Below are positions 45,221-54,091 of a DNA stretch of 64,000 nucleotides, one piece after another. Below the pieces are notes generated by a model. The model searched no databases. It had not been told where the DNA came from and saw only the letters and a list, made by a program, of their open reading frames with translations. The stretch is from Pseudochrobactrum saccharolyticum (GTDB taxonomy: Bacteria > Pseudomonadota > Alphaproteobacteria > Rhizobiales > Rhizobiaceae), in assembly GCF_008801715.1 (NCBI RefSeq), contig NZ_VZPG01000001.1:620001-684000 (forward strand), read 5' to 3'. The first letter of the stretch is position 1. Every line of letters starts with the position of its first letter. A program made the position numbers and the translations under genes.

Positions 45221-46176
45221 CCACCAAACCAGATATCAGCGACAATGAACACTGGAGCGCTGAGGCCGAACAGGCACTCGATCCGGTGATGCGCAGGGCA
45301 ATCGACTGGTTTACAGTGCTGAGTGACGGACAAGCCGGTGCAGAGACAATAGCCGCGCATCGGCGCTGGATTGCAGCCGATCCGCACCATGCCGAGGCCT
45401 ATAGAAAAGCAGAAATACTCTGGGCAGGTACAGCGCAGATGCACCGGATGCAAAAGCGCAAGACAACGCGCCGCATGAACCGGCGCAATTTCGGCAAGCT
45501 ATTGTTGCTCGCCGCTTTTGGTGCAGGCAGCTATGGCGTGATGAAAACAACCGCACCGGATTTTCAAACTGCCAGCGGTGAGCGCCGTCTTGTGGCTTTA
45601 GCGGACGGTTCGCAAATTCATATGTCCGGCGGCACTGCTCTGTCCGTCAAAATAACAGAGACGCAGCGCAATATTATCCTGCATCACGGCGAAGCCTATT
45701 TCAGCGTTGCACGCGGTCAGGCGCCTTTCACTGTTCAGGCAGCTTCCGGCCGTGTGACAGCGCTTGGCACAAAATTCAATATCGCTTTGCTCAATGATCT
45801 GGCTGAAGTTCTGGTGACAGAACATGCTGTTCGCATTGATTATGCTGCACAATCCGTCACGTTGCAGCGGGGACAAAAACTCACTTATGAAAAGCAGCAG
45901 ATCAGCGCCCCGCTACCTGCGGACGACCAGATTGATTTGTCATGGCTGGAAGGACGGCTGGTTTTCATCGACAAGCCTTTGAGTGATATTGTTCAGGTGC
46001 TCAATCGCTGGTCGGCAGAGCAGCTGATATTAATGGATAGCAGCCTTGCACAACGTCCGGTGACACTGGTTGTCAATATTCAGGATATTGATACGGTTTT
46101 GACACAACTCACCCAAACATTGCCGATTAAGGCCCGCCATATACCACTATGGGGCACGCTGATTTATAGCGCCTAG
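45217..46176 (+). CDS. FecR-type anti-sigma/signal-transducing regulator
   Basis: A 319-residue membrane regulator. The N-terminal cytoplasmic sigma-binding part (about 20-70) shows MRRAIDWFTVLSDG and WIAADPHHAEAYRKAE. One TM lies at about 92-110 (FGKLLLLAAFGAGSYG), preceded by RMNRRNF, which resembles a twin-arginine motif. The periplasmic FecR domain (about 115-240) and a C-terminal STN-like DUF4974 portion (LEGRLVFIDKPLSDIVQVLNRW) follow. It should pass the ligand signal from the receptor's STN domain to the sigma factor. The stop TAG overlaps the first bases of repeat copy D. Confidence 0.91.
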   Translation: MTTKPDISDNEHWSAEAEQALDPVMRRAIDWFTVLSDGQAGAETIAAHRRWIAADPHHAEAYRKAEILWAGTAQMHRMQKRKTTRRMNRRNFGKLLLLAAFGAGSYGVMKTTAPDFQTASGERRLVALADGSQIHMSGGTALSVKITETQRNIILHHGEAYFSVARGQAPFTVQAASGRVTALGTKFNIALLNDLAEVLVTEHAVRIDYAAQSVTLQRGQKLTYEKQQISAPLPADDQIDLSWLEGRLVFIDKPLSDIVQVLNRWSAEQLILMDSSLAQRPVTLVVNIQDIDTVLTQLTQTLPIKARHIPLWGTLIYSA

Positions 46177-46214
46177 AGCGCCGTGTGCCAGACTTGGCAC
46201 ACATAGGTCGCTCT
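46175..46214. repeat. Short palindromic repeat, copy D (RIME half-element)
   Basis: AGAGCGCC at 46175, an inner TGTGCCA/TGGCACA stem and AGGTCGCTCT ending at 46214. Ends and layout match copy G at 63345-63384; only the inner stem differs, with compensating changes. The first two bases complete the TAG stop of the FecR gene. Confidence 0.75.
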
Positions 46215-46265
46215 AACACTTTCAAATTAGCGGAAAACTGCGCTTTCAAATTATTTTTAAAAATA

Positions 46266-46280
46266 TGATAATTTTTATCA
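46266..46280 (+). promoter_or_regulatory. TGA-N9-TCA box before the TonB receptor gene (candidate RirA site)
   Basis: TGATAATTTTTATCA has perfect 6-bp inverted arms (TGATAA/TTATCA) and fits the same TGA-N9-TCA pattern as 44608-44622. It lies 62 bp before the receptor ATG. Two CTTTCAAATTA direct repeats (46219 and 46243) lie just upstream. Confidence 0.5.
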
Positions 46281-46341
46281 GAAAATCACAAAAGCTTTCC
46301 GTCTTACAGTCAGAACCTGTTTGCTGATCTGGAGAAACGGA

Positions 46342-48738
46342 ATGCCATTGCCGGTAAAAAGCGGAAACCTCAAAAAGCGTATGATTTTGCGTCCGCAAAT
46401 CTGGGCCTGTTCTGTGGCGATTGCTGCACTCATGATGCCTGCGGCTCATGCACAGCAGCCTGAAGCAACTGCGACGGCTGCCGCAGAAGCAAAACGTGAC
46501 TTTTCGCTTGCTGCACAACCACTGTCTTCAGCGATTGTGCGCTTTGCAGCGCAAACCGGCACGAATATTCTTGTTGACGGCACCCTGCCCGCCAATATCC
46601 GCACCGCACCCGTGCGAGGCAAGCTGAGTATCGATGCGGCGCTTGCACAAATGCTCAGCGGCACAGGCTATTCCTATCGCCGCAATGATGCGCGCTCTTT
46701 CACCCTGATCCGCCCCGGCGCACAGAATGCGGCAAAGGCAGGTGATGCGGATGTGCAGCTGAATGTGATTACCGTCAGCACCGGCACGCCGAGTGTCAGC
46801 GGTCTGGTTGCCGGTAAAGATGCTCCTTATGAAACAACTGCGGCGGTAACCTCCATTGATGCGGCTACACTTCAGGAGAAGAATGCCGGTAATATTGATA
46901 ATGCCCTGCGCGCATCTGCAGGCACATTTACCCGCAAGGCAATGTCCGGTGCCGGTGTTGCGGTCAATATACGCGGCATGGAAGGCTATGGCCGTGTGAA
47001 TATGATGATTGACGGTGCCCGCCAGAATATCCGCGTGATGGGACATGGCGTGTCCGGCGGCTCTGCCTTTGTCGACAGTGATCTGCTGGCCGGAATGGAT
47101 ATGGGGCGCGGTTCTCTGGGTGGTGCTGCCGGTGTCGGCACGCTGGGCGGGGCGGCCAATTTCCGCACTTTGGGTATTGATGATGTGATCTTGCCCGGCA
47201 ATTCCTATGGTGCCATGTCGACCATTAAATTCGGCAATAATGCCTATGACTGGTCAAGAATGGCTGCAGCCGGTGCTCGCACGCAAAACGGCATCGGTAT
47301 TATGGGCGCTTTCAACCGTCGCGACTCCGGTGCACCGAAAAGCGGGGTGGATGAAAAAGGCCGCCGCCTGATCAATCCCAACCAGCAGGAAGATCTGAAA
47401 TCCGGCCTTGCCAAACTGGAATTTGGCAATGGTGAGGATCACAAGCTGCTGCTGGGCGGTGTCTGGTATAATAATAAATCCACAATACGCAGTGAACCGC
47501 AGACCTACCGCAATCAGACTTATACGGCGCGTTATGATTTCACGCCCGATAATGACCTGATCGATCTGACCGCTAACGCCTATTATAATGATGCGCAGGT
47601 CAGATTTACGGAAGGAAATTATGCAGGGCAGTTCACCCGCGATAAGGGTATGGGGATTGATGTCACCAATCGCAGCCATCTGGATCTGACCAATGATGTT
47701 GCGCTGAAACTGACCTATGGCGGTGCATACTATCATGATGATGTGACCAATGGTCAGTCCTGGGGCACAGGCGGCCCCGGAGACGGCAAAATCGGCATTG
47801 GCAGCCTGTTTACCGATGCGACTTTCTCCTATGGCATGTTCGATCTGACAACCGGCTTCCACTATGACACATTCCGGCTGCAGGGTGATGTTGCCAGAAA
47901 ACGCGGCAGCGAAACCGTGCTTGAAGCGATCGATCGGTCTGACAGCAGCCTCAACCCGCGGGTAACACTGGCTGTAACACCTGTGAACGGCATCCAGCTC
48001 TACAGCACCTATGCGAAAACCTTCCGTCCGCCGACTGTGACTGAAACTTTCTTCCCTGGCGCACATGGCAAGACACCAAACCCGACCAGTCCTAATCCTG
48101 ATCTCGAAGGCGAGACCAGCAAGGGTTGGGAATTCGGTGTGAATGTGCTGGAAAAGAATGTGTTGGCCTCCGGCGATGCCCTGCGCATGAAAGCCAATTA
48201 TTTCAGCAATGATGTCGAAAATTACATCACATCGGGCCCTTACTCGATGAAGAATATGCCGATGCTGAAATTCATCAATATACCGGGTAAAACCCGTATC
48301 AAAGGTTTTGAACTGGAAGCCAATTATGACAGCGGTTTTGCTTTTGCCGGTATTTCCTACTCAAAAACCAAAACAGATCTGCCTTATGGCATGTGGTCAG
48401 ACGGTTTTGGTATTGGCGAGCTGAATGGTCTGCCGGACTATACTGTGACCATTAATGCCGGTTTCCGCGCATTGGATGAAAAACTGACAATCGGTGGACA
48501 AATCCGCCGTGTCGGCAAGACCAAAGCGGTGAAACCGCCGATGGGACCTCAGCTGATTGATGTTGAAGGCTATATGCTTGCAGATGCCTATGCATCCTAC
48601 AAATATAATGAAAATGCGACCTTCTTCCTCAATATTGAGAATATCACCAATCAGGCTTACAAGCCTGCGCAATATATGGATGCACAAAAACTCGGCCGTG
48701 GCCGCACGGTTATCGGCGGCATGACACTGCGTTTCTGA
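46342..48738 (+). CDS. TonB-dependent outer-membrane receptor with STN signalling domain (heme/siderophore type)
   Basis: A 798-residue receptor. The ATG at 46342 follows GGAGAAACGG; a TTG at 46321 is also in frame. A signal segment ends near PAAHA-QQ. The STN domain (about 50-120, FSLAAQPLSSAIVRFAAQTG) contacts FecR. The plug has NIRGMEGYGRVNMMIDGARQN-like residues (about 215-235) and the barrel ends in the terminal Phe (VIGGMTLRF). Between FRPP (561-564) and NPDL (585-588) there is a His at 575, a layout like the FRAP/NPNL region of heme receptors, so heme is a plausible ligand (inference). A ferric siderophore is the alternative. Confidence 0.92.
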   Translation: MPLPVKSGNLKKRMILRPQIWACSVAIAALMMPAAHAQQPEATATAAAEAKRDFSLAAQPLSSAIVRFAAQTGTNILVDGTLPANIRTAPVRGKLSIDAALAQMLSGTGYSYRRNDARSFTLIRPGAQNAAKAGDADVQLNVITVSTGTPSVSGLVAGKDAPYETTAAVTSIDAATLQEKNAGNIDNALRASAGTFTRKAMSGAGVAVNIRGMEGYGRVNMMIDGARQNIRVMGHGVSGGSAFVDSDLLAGMDMGRGSLGGAAGVGTLGGAANFRTLGIDDVILPGNSYGAMSTIKFGNNAYDWSRMAAAGARTQNGIGIMGAFNRRDSGAPKSGVDEKGRRLINPNQQEDLKSGLAKLEFGNGEDHKLLLGGVWYNNKSTIRSEPQTYRNQTYTARYDFTPDNDLIDLTANAYYNDAQVRFTEGNYAGQFTRDKGMGIDVTNRSHLDLTNDVALKLTYGGAYYHDDVTNGQSWGTGGPGDGKIGIGSLFTDATFSYGMFDLTTGFHYDTFRLQGDVARKRGSETVLEAIDRSDSSLNPRVTLAVTPVNGIQLYSTYAKTFRPPTVTETFFPGAHGKTPNPTSPNPDLEGETSKGWEFGVNVLEKNVLASGDALRMKANYFSNDVENYITSGPYSMKNMPMLKFINIPGKTRIKGFELEANYDSGFAFAGISYSKTKTDLPYGMWSDGFGIGELNGLPDYTVTINAGFRALDEKLTIGGQIRRVGKTKAVKPPMGPQLIDVEGYMLADAYASYKYNENATFFLNIENITNQAYKPAQYMDAQKLGRGRTVIGGMTLRF

Positions 48739-48755
48739 TCCGCATAAAAATGATC

Positions 48756-48782
48756 GGAGCGCTGATGATACTTCAGCGCTCC
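48756..48782 (+). terminator. Stem-loop after the TonB receptor gene
   Basis: GGAGCGCTGA (48756-48765) pairs perfectly with TCAGCGCTCC (48773-48782) around TGATACT. It lacks a T-run, so termination is probable but not certain. Confidence 0.55.
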
Positions 48783-48786
48783 GCTT

Positions 48787-48850
48787 AGAGCATAATTTTA
48801 AAGTGCCAGAGCGAGTTTTGTGCGCCCCTTGTGCGTCCAACGGGGGCACG
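48787..48850. repeat. Possible degenerate RIME-like repeat
   Basis: The segment contains AGAGCATAATTTT, a second AGAGCGAG, and TGCGCCCC facing GGGGGCAC. It recalls the other copies but does not match their core, so assignment is weak. It lies between the receptor terminator and the LprI-like gene end. Confidence 0.35.
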
Positions 48851-48855
48851 AAGCT

Positions 48856-49536
48856 TTAGTGTGCAGCACCGACATAGAAATATGTACCGGCCATTGCACC
48901 GTTCAATCCGCAATAAGGCACAGTGCCGGAAGGCCCGTTTTCCGTGAGCTTCAAGACTGAACCTGCACGGATCAGCTCTATCGTCCAGCCATTATCGACC
49001 GCAACTTTCCCTTTTGCTTCGCCGTCAGGCTCTACAACACCTTCAGCATTGCATGTCCAATAGCCTGTGACCTGTTCAGTACCATTACCGTCGAATGTAA
49101 GCTTGCCTGCTTTATCGGCAGAGATTGTGAGCAGCGCATTATTGTTACGCCATGTACCCTGCAATCCCGCCGGAGGCGTTGGCTCAACAGTACCGAGGAT
49201 TTTCTCCCTGTTGGTCAAAGTGAACTCAAGCCGCTCAGTCAGCCTCTCCTGCGTTTGTGTGGTCAGAGTGAAAAGTTCATCTCTGTCTGCAATGAACTGC
49301 CGCTGATCATTCCTCAGGGCTGCGGCCGCTTCATTATCCAGCTTCTTCAGCAATTCCGCATAGGTTTCAGCAAGTTTCTTATCAGCTGCAGCAATCTCCG
49401 CAGATGCACAAATAGCCTTCTCGACATCACCGGATGCTTTTGCGCAATCAAAGGAAGGTGCAGCCTGAGCCGTCATCAAACCTGCGGTTAAAGCCGCCAG
49501 CGCCCAGCCGGATTTATGCATAAAAGAAATCAGCAT
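48856..49536 (-). CDS. Secreted LprI-like (DUF1311) protein
   Basis: A 226-residue periplasmic protein. A Sec signal (GWALAALTAGLMTAQA-AP) is followed by SFDCAKASGDVEKAICASAEIAAADKKLAETY, the lysozyme-inhibitor LprI-type N-terminal pattern with its paired cysteines. A helical stretch (about 55-95) and a small beta-rich C-terminal domain (about 120-226, GTWRNNNALLTISAD, CGLNGAMAGTYFYVG) follow. The role could be lysozyme inhibition or another envelope function; no direct evidence. An in-frame Met at residue 6 is an alternative start. It converges with the receptor gene. Confidence 0.8.
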   Translation of the reverse strand: MLISFMHKSGWALAALTAGLMTAQAAPSFDCAKASGDVEKAICASAEIAAADKKLAETYAELLKKLDNEAAAALRNDQRQFIADRDELFTLTTQTQERLTERLEFTLTNREKILGTVEPTPPAGLQGTWRNNNALLTISADKAGKLTFDGNGTEQVTGYWTCNAEGVVEPDGEAKGKVAVDNGWTIELIRAGSVLKLTENGPSGTVPYCGLNGAMAGTYFYVGAAH

Positions 49537-49806
49537 TATGAAAGCCTTTCAGTGCAAATATGAACCGGTCGTCAGACCGAATATCAACAAGCTATACAAA
49601 AATGAATTTCCATAAAACCGCATCAGCGCATCACAATAGATTACACAATTTCATCAGCAACAATTTTGACATCGAAACAATAATTGCAAAATTATATCTT
49701 CCAGCAGTTTTTGTTGTTTCCTGTTGCGCCAGATATAAAAACAATGCTCTTTATGAGCCCCGTAAAGTTTACGCCAACACAATAACATTATTGGAGTCGC
49801 GGTTAT

Positions 49807-50550
49807 ATGAGATATCGCAATATTACCCTCATTTGCGGCCTAGCCACTTTCCTGACCGTTCCGGCAGTTGCAGTCTCTGCTCAACCCTTGTTTGAAATAA
49901 CAGCCGTAAACCGCGATGTCGTTCCCGCCGGTGTGCCCGCAGCCTTTGAAGTTGCATTCCCGAAAGCTGCGCGCAGTGAGGCCAAAGTCACAGTCGGCGA
50001 TGATAATTTCCTTTTTGTGCCTTTAGCATTCATCCCGCTATCTGATACCCGTGTTGCCCTTGTGAGCACCGGTGCCAATGAATGCACCAGTCAGGCCTGT
50101 TCAGGTCTCAATGCTGTCCATTATCTGGATCATGATGCAGGCGAACCGCGATATCCCTATACATCTCAGGGTGAATGGCTGAATGTCGGCATGACAGGCG
50201 TTGTCGGTAATCCCGCAGACAGTTGGGGATGGAGCGCAGATATTGCTGACGCGCCGGTTCTCTACACAGAAGGCGGTGGCGGCGGACAGGGACTTTTCTG
50301 CTCATTCGGCGTTCTGACCGAACTTGGCGCATCCGGTCCTGTTGAAATCGCACGCATCCCAGTCGCTTTCTCCGATGCCCGTGATGAAGCAACAGCCAAA
50401 GAAATTACCGGCATGATTACTGCCGCTGAAAAGGGCAAAAGCATTACGGTTTCCTACAAGAGCGGATCAGAGAATTTTCAGGAAGTCTATAAGCGCGGCG
50501 CAGACGGGCGCTTCACCCTTGAAGGTCAGAGCCGCGTTCCTTCCTGCTGA
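49807..50550 (+). CDS. Hypothetical secreted protein
   Basis: A 247-residue product, not recognised. A clear Sec signal (NITLICGLATFLTVPAVAVSA-QP) directs it to the periplasm or beyond. The mature part looks beta-rich and includes a Cys pair near residues 100-107 (NECTSQACSGLNAV), a Gly-run (EGGGGGQGLFC) and a C-terminal Cys (VPSC). The cysteines could form two disulfides. A central WGWSADIADAPVLYTE stretch is aromatic. Neighbours give no strong hint: an LprI-like protein upstream and a cation antiporter downstream. A GGAG lies 10 bp before the ATG. Confidence 0.7.
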   Translation: MRYRNITLICGLATFLTVPAVAVSAQPLFEITAVNRDVVPAGVPAAFEVAFPKAARSEAKVTVGDDNFLFVPLAFIPLSDTRVALVSTGANECTSQACSGLNAVHYLDHDAGEPRYPYTSQGEWLNVGMTGVVGNPADSWGWSADIADAPVLYTEGGGGGQGLFCSFGVLTELGASGPVEIARIPVAFSDARDEATAKEITGMITAAEKGKSITVSYKSGSENFQEVYKRGADGRFTLEGQSRVPSC

Positions 50551-50682
50551 ACTACCGGATGAAAACACCCGCAAACCGGCCGGAGGGGATTTCCCCTTCG
50601 GCAATTATATTGACCGCAATAGAAAAATAATGTCTTTTTATATAAGCAATACTTAAAATCCAACATTCGGAACGGAGCGTCT

Positions 50683-52470
50683 ATGGCAGCAGAAGGGCTT
50701 GGACAAACACTCGGACCGGCAGTGGTACTTCTCGCAGCAGGTGTGGCGGCTGTACCGCTTTTTCGCAGACTTGGTCTGGGCTCTGTACTTGGCTATTTCG
50801 CTGCCGGTGCTCTTGTCGGACCATCCATTCTGGGGCTGTTTACCGACCCTGCCACAATTCTGCATTTCTCCGAGCTCGGCGTTGTCATGTTTCTCTTTGT
50901 CATCGGACTGGAGATGCGCCCGAGTAAACTCTGGACGATGCGGCATCAGATTTTTGGCCTTGGCTTGGCGCAGGTGCTTGGCTGTATCGCCCTGCTCAGC
51001 GGTGTCGGAATGCTTCTCGGGCTTGCGCCCGTCACAGCCCTGATTGCCGGAGCGGGTTTTGTCCTCTCTTCGACAGCCGTCATCATGTCCATGCTGCAGG
51101 AACGCGGTGAGATCGCGACGCCTGAAGGACAAAAAGCCGTTTCCATTCTGCTGCTTGAAGATCTGATGATCGTACCTCTGCTGGCACTGGTGGCTTTTCT
51201 TGCACCCCAGCAGCAGGAGGCCAGCGGCCTGACCGGTATCGCAATTGCCGTCGGTGCCATTCTGCTGCTGATCGCCGTCGGGCGATGGTTGCTTGATCCG
51301 TTTTTTGCCTTGCTGGCGCGCGCCCGTGCCCGCGAAGTTCTGACGGCCGGTGCCCTGATTGTCGTGCTCGGAGCCGCATTGCTGATGGAAGCCAGCGGCC
51401 TTTCCATGGCAATGGGTGCCTTTCTGGCCGGTGTAATGCTTTCCGGATCGAGTTATCGCCACCAGATTGAAAGCGACATTGAGCCTTTTAAAGGGCTTTT
51501 AATGGGACTGTTTTTTCTTGCCGTCGGCATGTCGCTCGATCTCGGCATTGTCGCAACCGACTGGCCGACGATCCTCTTATTTCTGATTGCCTATATTCTT
51601 ACCAAAGCCGTCGGAATTTACAGTGTTGCACGGCTTTTCGGCTCAAGTCACCATCATTCACTGGAACGTACCCTGCTCTTTGCGCAGGGCGGTGAATTCG
51701 CTTTCGTGCTCTACACTTCAGCTTTCGGCAACGGCCTTATCGATGCCCGCGACAATGCTTTGTTTTCAACGGTGATTATTCTGTCCATGGCCGTCACGCC
51801 GCTGATCCTGCTGGCAGGCGCAAGATTTATGAAACAGGAAACCGTTTCCCTCGACGGCGTGGAGCCGGTTTGCAATCTGAAAGGCAGGGTTTTGCTGATC
51901 GGCTTCGGGCGTTTCGGACAGATTGCGTCACAATTGTTGCTGGCACATCAGACAGAAGTCGCCATCATTGAATCCGACCCGAACCGTATCCGTGAAGCGC
52001 AGAAATTCGGTTTCAGGATTTTCTATGGCGACGGTTCACGGCTCGACATTTTGCATCATTCCGGCGCAGATGAAGCTGAAATCATTATGATCTGTATTGA
52101 TGATCCCAAAGTGACCAATCACATTGTTGATCTGATTAAACAGCATTTTCCCGTTGCAAAACTTCTTGTACGATCGTTTGACCGAACCCATTCCATTGAA
52201 TTGCGCAAGGCCGGTGTTGATTTCGAATTGCGCGAAACCTTTGAATCCGCACTGCTCTTCGGTATGGAAGGGCTGCGCCAGCTCGGTCTTGATGATGAAA
52301 GCGCGGTTGATACGCTTTATGATATCCGCAGCCGCGATGCCAAACGTCTGACGGAACAGGTTCAGGGTGACATTTTTTCCGGACGCGAACAATTGCTCAC
52401 CGGCACTCCTGTGCCGGAACCGCTGACCCAACCGGCAAGGACCAGCACCGCAGAAGATACGCCTCAATAA
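50683..52470 (+). CDS. Monovalent cation:proton antiporter-2 (CPA2), KefB/KefC-like
   Basis: A 595-residue inner-membrane transporter. The N-terminal Na+/H+-exchanger domain (about 10-385) has about 12 TM segments with FVIGLEMRPSKLW and the core LLLEDLMIVPLLALVAFLAP. The C-terminal TrkA-N domain (about 395-510) has a Rossmann start (VLLIGFGRFGQIASQLLLAH), IIESDPNRI and GDGSRLDILHHSGAD. Kef systems export K+ under electrophile stress and are gated by glutathione adducts; whether this protein is so gated is unknown. An ancillary KefF/G-like gene is not seen next to it. Confidence 0.92.
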   Translation: MAAEGLGQTLGPAVVLLAAGVAAVPLFRRLGLGSVLGYFAAGALVGPSILGLFTDPATILHFSELGVVMFLFVIGLEMRPSKLWTMRHQIFGLGLAQVLGCIALLSGVGMLLGLAPVTALIAGAGFVLSSTAVIMSMLQERGEIATPEGQKAVSILLLEDLMIVPLLALVAFLAPQQQEASGLTGIAIAVGAILLLIAVGRWLLDPFFALLARARAREVLTAGALIVVLGAALLMEASGLSMAMGAFLAGVMLSGSSYRHQIESDIEPFKGLLMGLFFLAVGMSLDLGIVATDWPTILLFLIAYILTKAVGIYSVARLFGSSHHHSLERTLLFAQGGEFAFVLYTSAFGNGLIDARDNALFSTVIILSMAVTPLILLAGARFMKQETVSLDGVEPVCNLKGRVLLIGFGRFGQIASQLLLAHQTEVAIIESDPNRIREAQKFGFRIFYGDGSRLDILHHSGADEAEIIMICIDDPKVTNHIVDLIKQHFPVAKLLVRSFDRTHSIELRKAGVDFELRETFESALLFGMEGLRQLGLDDESAVDTLYDIRSRDAKRLTEQVQGDIFSGREQLLTGTPVPEPLTQPARTSTAEDTPQ

Positions 52471-52490
52471 CCGTCAGCATGCATCAGACT

Positions 52491-53222
52491 TTACCGGAAG
52501 CCCGTTGCGGTTATTTTCACTTCCCGCAGGTTCATATTCATCTGGTTTTGAAAACGGGCAACCGCCGCATCACTAAGACGGCGGATCATCACTTTGTCAC
52601 CGCGTTTGAGCGCATCAATATAGGCCGCATGCTGGACAAGAAAATTCAGCATTGAGGTTTCTGCGAGCGCCTGACGCTCATCATTACCCAAGCGGGAAAA
52701 TCCCGGATTATTGCTCAAGGCCTGCCGGATTTGCTGCCGCACAGCACTCGCTTGCTGCTGGTTATTATCGCTGCCATTGGCCATCATCCAGTTCAGGATC
52801 AGATAGGCAGCAACGGCATCAACCACATCGCCGGAGCGAAATCCGTCCGCCTTAACAATACTGACCCAGCTGGCGACCGGATTACGTTTGCGGAAGATTT
52901 CCCGCACTTGCTGTCCGGCCTGACGTCCCGATGTTTTTTCCACGAAATCCGTAAATTGTCTTTGCACCCGTAATGATACAGCCGGAGATACCCGATAGGT
53001 TGTGGAAACCGCTCTTTGCTTGCTTTTCCTCTGCGGTGCAGGGCGCTCCCGCGCAGAGGGCATCATATTATCACGCATGGACTGATGCATCTGTCCGAGC
53101 GCATCACTTGCCGCAAAATTCTGGAACAGATAATCCTGCGCCATGCCGGAATTCGGCACTCCGAGGAACAGGATAACCGCCCAGCAGAGGCGTTTGCTAC
53201 TCACGCAATCTCTCCGTATCAC
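52491..53222 (-). CDS. Hypothetical secreted protein, helical (possibly DUF6683-like)
   Basis: A 243-residue product. A hydrophobic leader (LCWAVILFLGVPNSGMA-QD) suggests export. The mature part is helical, with a basic patch (ERPAPQRKSKQRAVSTTY), a central VVDAVAAYLILNWMMANG segment and SMLNFLVQHAAYIDALKRG. This resembles the DUF6683 domain as I recall it, but the assignment is from memory. No catalytic motif or cysteine pair is visible. It converges with the antiporter gene, with 20 bp between stops. Confidence 0.7.
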   Translation of the reverse strand: MIRRDCVSSKRLCWAVILFLGVPNSGMAQDYLFQNFAASDALGQMHQSMRDNMMPSARERPAPQRKSKQRAVSTTYRVSPAVSLRVQRQFTDFVEKTSGRQAGQQVREIFRKRNPVASWVSIVKADGFRSGDVVDAVAAYLILNWMMANGSDNNQQQASAVRQQIRQALSNNPGFSRLGNDERQALAETSMLNFLVQHAAYIDALKRGDKVMIRRLSDAAVARFQNQMNMNLREVKITATGFR

Positions 53223-53428
53223 GTTGAGGAAAGCTCAGAATATTCAGATCATGGTAGCAGATGATTTTTCTGTGTCCATAAAGTGGCCAAAGCTTCATAA
53301 AAATCTGAGGACGCGTCTTTGATTGACCACAGTTGAAACAATAAGTGTAATGTCACCACCGGAAAGCGCTGATATTGAATATTTCAGTCAATGGAACAAT
53401 TTCACCTATTTCATGAGTTGAAACAGCT

Positions 53429-53992
53429 ATGACAATCATTCGCAAAATACCGGTACTGAAAATCATTATTACAATTGCAACATTGTATAGTGCGCCGGTT
53501 TTTGCGGCCAATATCACATTGGACAGTTTCATCGGTGCAACAACCGATATCGATGCCGCAAAGCTTGAAAAACTGGCCGTTGCGGTTGAGGCAAATCTGC
53601 CAGAAACAGCCAATCATTTGCAGAGCAATATTGGTGGGCGCAAAGCCCTGCAACAATACGCATCTGCTATGCTGACACATGGGCAGGCAGAGCGTTTAGG
53701 CAAGCAATGGGCGGGGCTTATTGCGAATAGTGCTATGCTGGACAAGGCTGAGAAGAAAGACGGCAGCATCTGGTTTCCCCATGCAAAAGATGCCGGTTTC
53801 TTTGCCGGTGGCATTGCCGCAGCGCTCAGCCAATACCCTCAGACGACCGGAAATTTCAGCACCGGAGCCGGTCTGACTGCACCGGCAGCAGGGCAGGATA
53901 TTGCGGAATGGTTCTCCCAATCTGTATCTGCGCTGTCGCGTCCGGCGCGTGCTGCATTCGACCAATCCCTGCGTGCCGCTGCCGTGCACTGA
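53429..53992 (+). CDS. Hypothetical secreted protein, about 187 residues
   Basis: Not recognised. A Sec signal is plausible (LKIIITIATLYSAPVFA-AN). The mature part is largely helical (TDIDAAKLEKLAVAVEANLPE, QAERLGKQWAGLIANSAML) with a WFPHAKDAGFFAGG turn and no cysteine. The ribosome-binding sequence is weak (TGAAACAGCT before the ATG). It precedes the arginase-fold gene by about 100 bp on the same strand; a joint transcript is possible but untested. Confidence 0.6.
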   Translation: MTIIRKIPVLKIIITIATLYSAPVFAANITLDSFIGATTDIDAAKLEKLAVAVEANLPETANHLQSNIGGRKALQQYASAMLTHGQAERLGKQWAGLIANSAMLDKAEKKDGSIWFPHAKDAGFFAGGIAAALSQYPQTTGNFSTGAGLTAPAAGQDIAEWFSQSVSALSRPARAAFDQSLRAAAVH

Positions 53993-54091
53993 ATATGTTG
54001 TTCGGGGAAAAGTTTAAAGATGACAAATATTTATCCCGCTTATAGAAGTGCGTAACAGCAAATTCCGTTACCATGAAAAGCGAGACCGGAT

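Noticed and set aside
50653-51462. 269-codon antisense frame, rich in His/Gln/Lys, over the antiporter gene
   Set aside because: Low-complexity composition and full overlap with a well-supported transporter gene.
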